Shown here piece by piece: positions 63,554 through 64,000 of a stretch of 64,000 nt of DNA. The stretch spans positions 45,954,255-46,018,254 of the forward strand of contig NC_053048.1 of the NCBI RefSeq assembly GCF_003473485.1, read 5' to 3'. The first letter of the stretch is position 1; each line of letters starts with the position of its first letter. The DNA comes from Medicago truncatula (taxonomy: Eukaryota > Streptophyta > Magnoliopsida > Fabales > Fabaceae). The position numbers and the translations under genes are program-made. The notes beneath the pieces were generated by a model. That model did not search any database. It worked only from the letters and a program-made list of their open reading frames with translations, and had not been told where the DNA came from.

Positions 63554-64000
63554 GGCTTAAATGTGTGTTTAGTCCCTGCAATTTCGCCCAGTTTTGGTAT
63601 TGGTCCCTACGCTTTTTTTTGTTTGGCATTGGTCCCTGCACTTTCTAAAACTTTTGGCTTTAGTCCTTCCGTTAACTTTCCGTTAAAAAAAAAAAACCAA
63701 AACTAACGGTGTGCCACGTGGCCCAATCATGACACGCCACGTGGCACACTAAAAAACAAAAAAAATCAATTTTTAATTATTATTTTATTCATTATTTTTT
63801 TACTTAAAAATATCATTAGTCCCTGCACTTTCAGCATTTTTTGATATTAGTCCCTGCACTTTGGTATTAGTCCTTGAACTTTTTTTTTTTTTTTTAAAAT
63901 ACTTTCAATGAAATTATTATGTTTTAATTATTGTTTTGTTCATTATTTTTATTGAGAATAATCATAAAAAAATAAAATAAAAAAATATTTGTTAAAAAAA
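63554..64000. mobile_element. Foldback MITE cut by the window edge
   Basis: Starts GGCTTAAATGTGTGTTTAGT and carries TTTGGCATTGGTCCCTGCAC and GTGCCACGTGGCCCAATCAT, as in the element at 26623-26939. A second GCCACGTGGCACAC follows as an inverted partner. The other end lies beyond 64000, so neither size nor target duplication can be read. Confidence 0.7.

Overview
This is a plant nuclear window. It is AT-rich, its genes have many GT-AG introns, it carries a plant-type U6 snRNA gene with USE and TATA boxes, and it is dense in plant non-autonomous transposons (Stowaway-like and Mutator-like MITEs, Au-type and other tRNA-derived SINEs). Gene content and repeat style suggest a papilionoid legume, most likely Medicago or a close relative. 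That species call is inference from memory.

Layout: (1) 264-4726 (+), the 3' part of a casein kinase 1-like gene whose first exons lie left of the window. (2) 6607-9788 (-), an 11-exon ESCRT-III gene (VPS2/CHMP2 class). (3) 11321-12782 (-), a CRIB-motif ROP effector (RIC family) with an unusual tail of four 17-residue repeats. (4) 16049-20746 (+) and 23108-27289 (+), a tandem pair of phytochelatin synthase genes with matching exon structure and complete catalytic triads. (5) 31194-34438 (+), a membrane-bound long-chain alcohol oxidase (FAO, GMC family). (6) 37513-40235, a hAT-like element without a transposase. (7) 40510-40893 (+), a small plant-specific protein of unknown function. (8) 44376-49611 (+), an NPGR2-type TPR protein. 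(9) 50537-51695, a broken subtilase gene. (10) 52311-52412 (-), an apparently intact U6 snRNA gene. (11) 54544-58427 (+), a Rho GDP-dissociation inhibitor, followed at 61240-62760 by a decayed partial copy of its own 3' half. (12) 59561-59636 (-), a degenerate plastid-type tRNA-Leu(UAG).

The genes do not form an operon-like system; each is an independent housekeeping or signalling gene. The two PCS genes form one functional unit (metal-activated phytochelatin synthesis). The RIC and RhoGDI genes both belong to ROP GTPase signalling but are about 42 kb apart. Exon boundaries were set by hand from GT/AG sites, reading phase and protein-family continuity; all totals are in frame. The most distinctive observations are six complete Mutator-type MITEs with 9-bp target duplications (two nested inside Stowaway-like elements, one just upstream of the second PCS gene), the RIC repeat tail, the RhoGDI partial duplication and the plastid tRNA insertion. 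I found no convincing novel multi-gene system.
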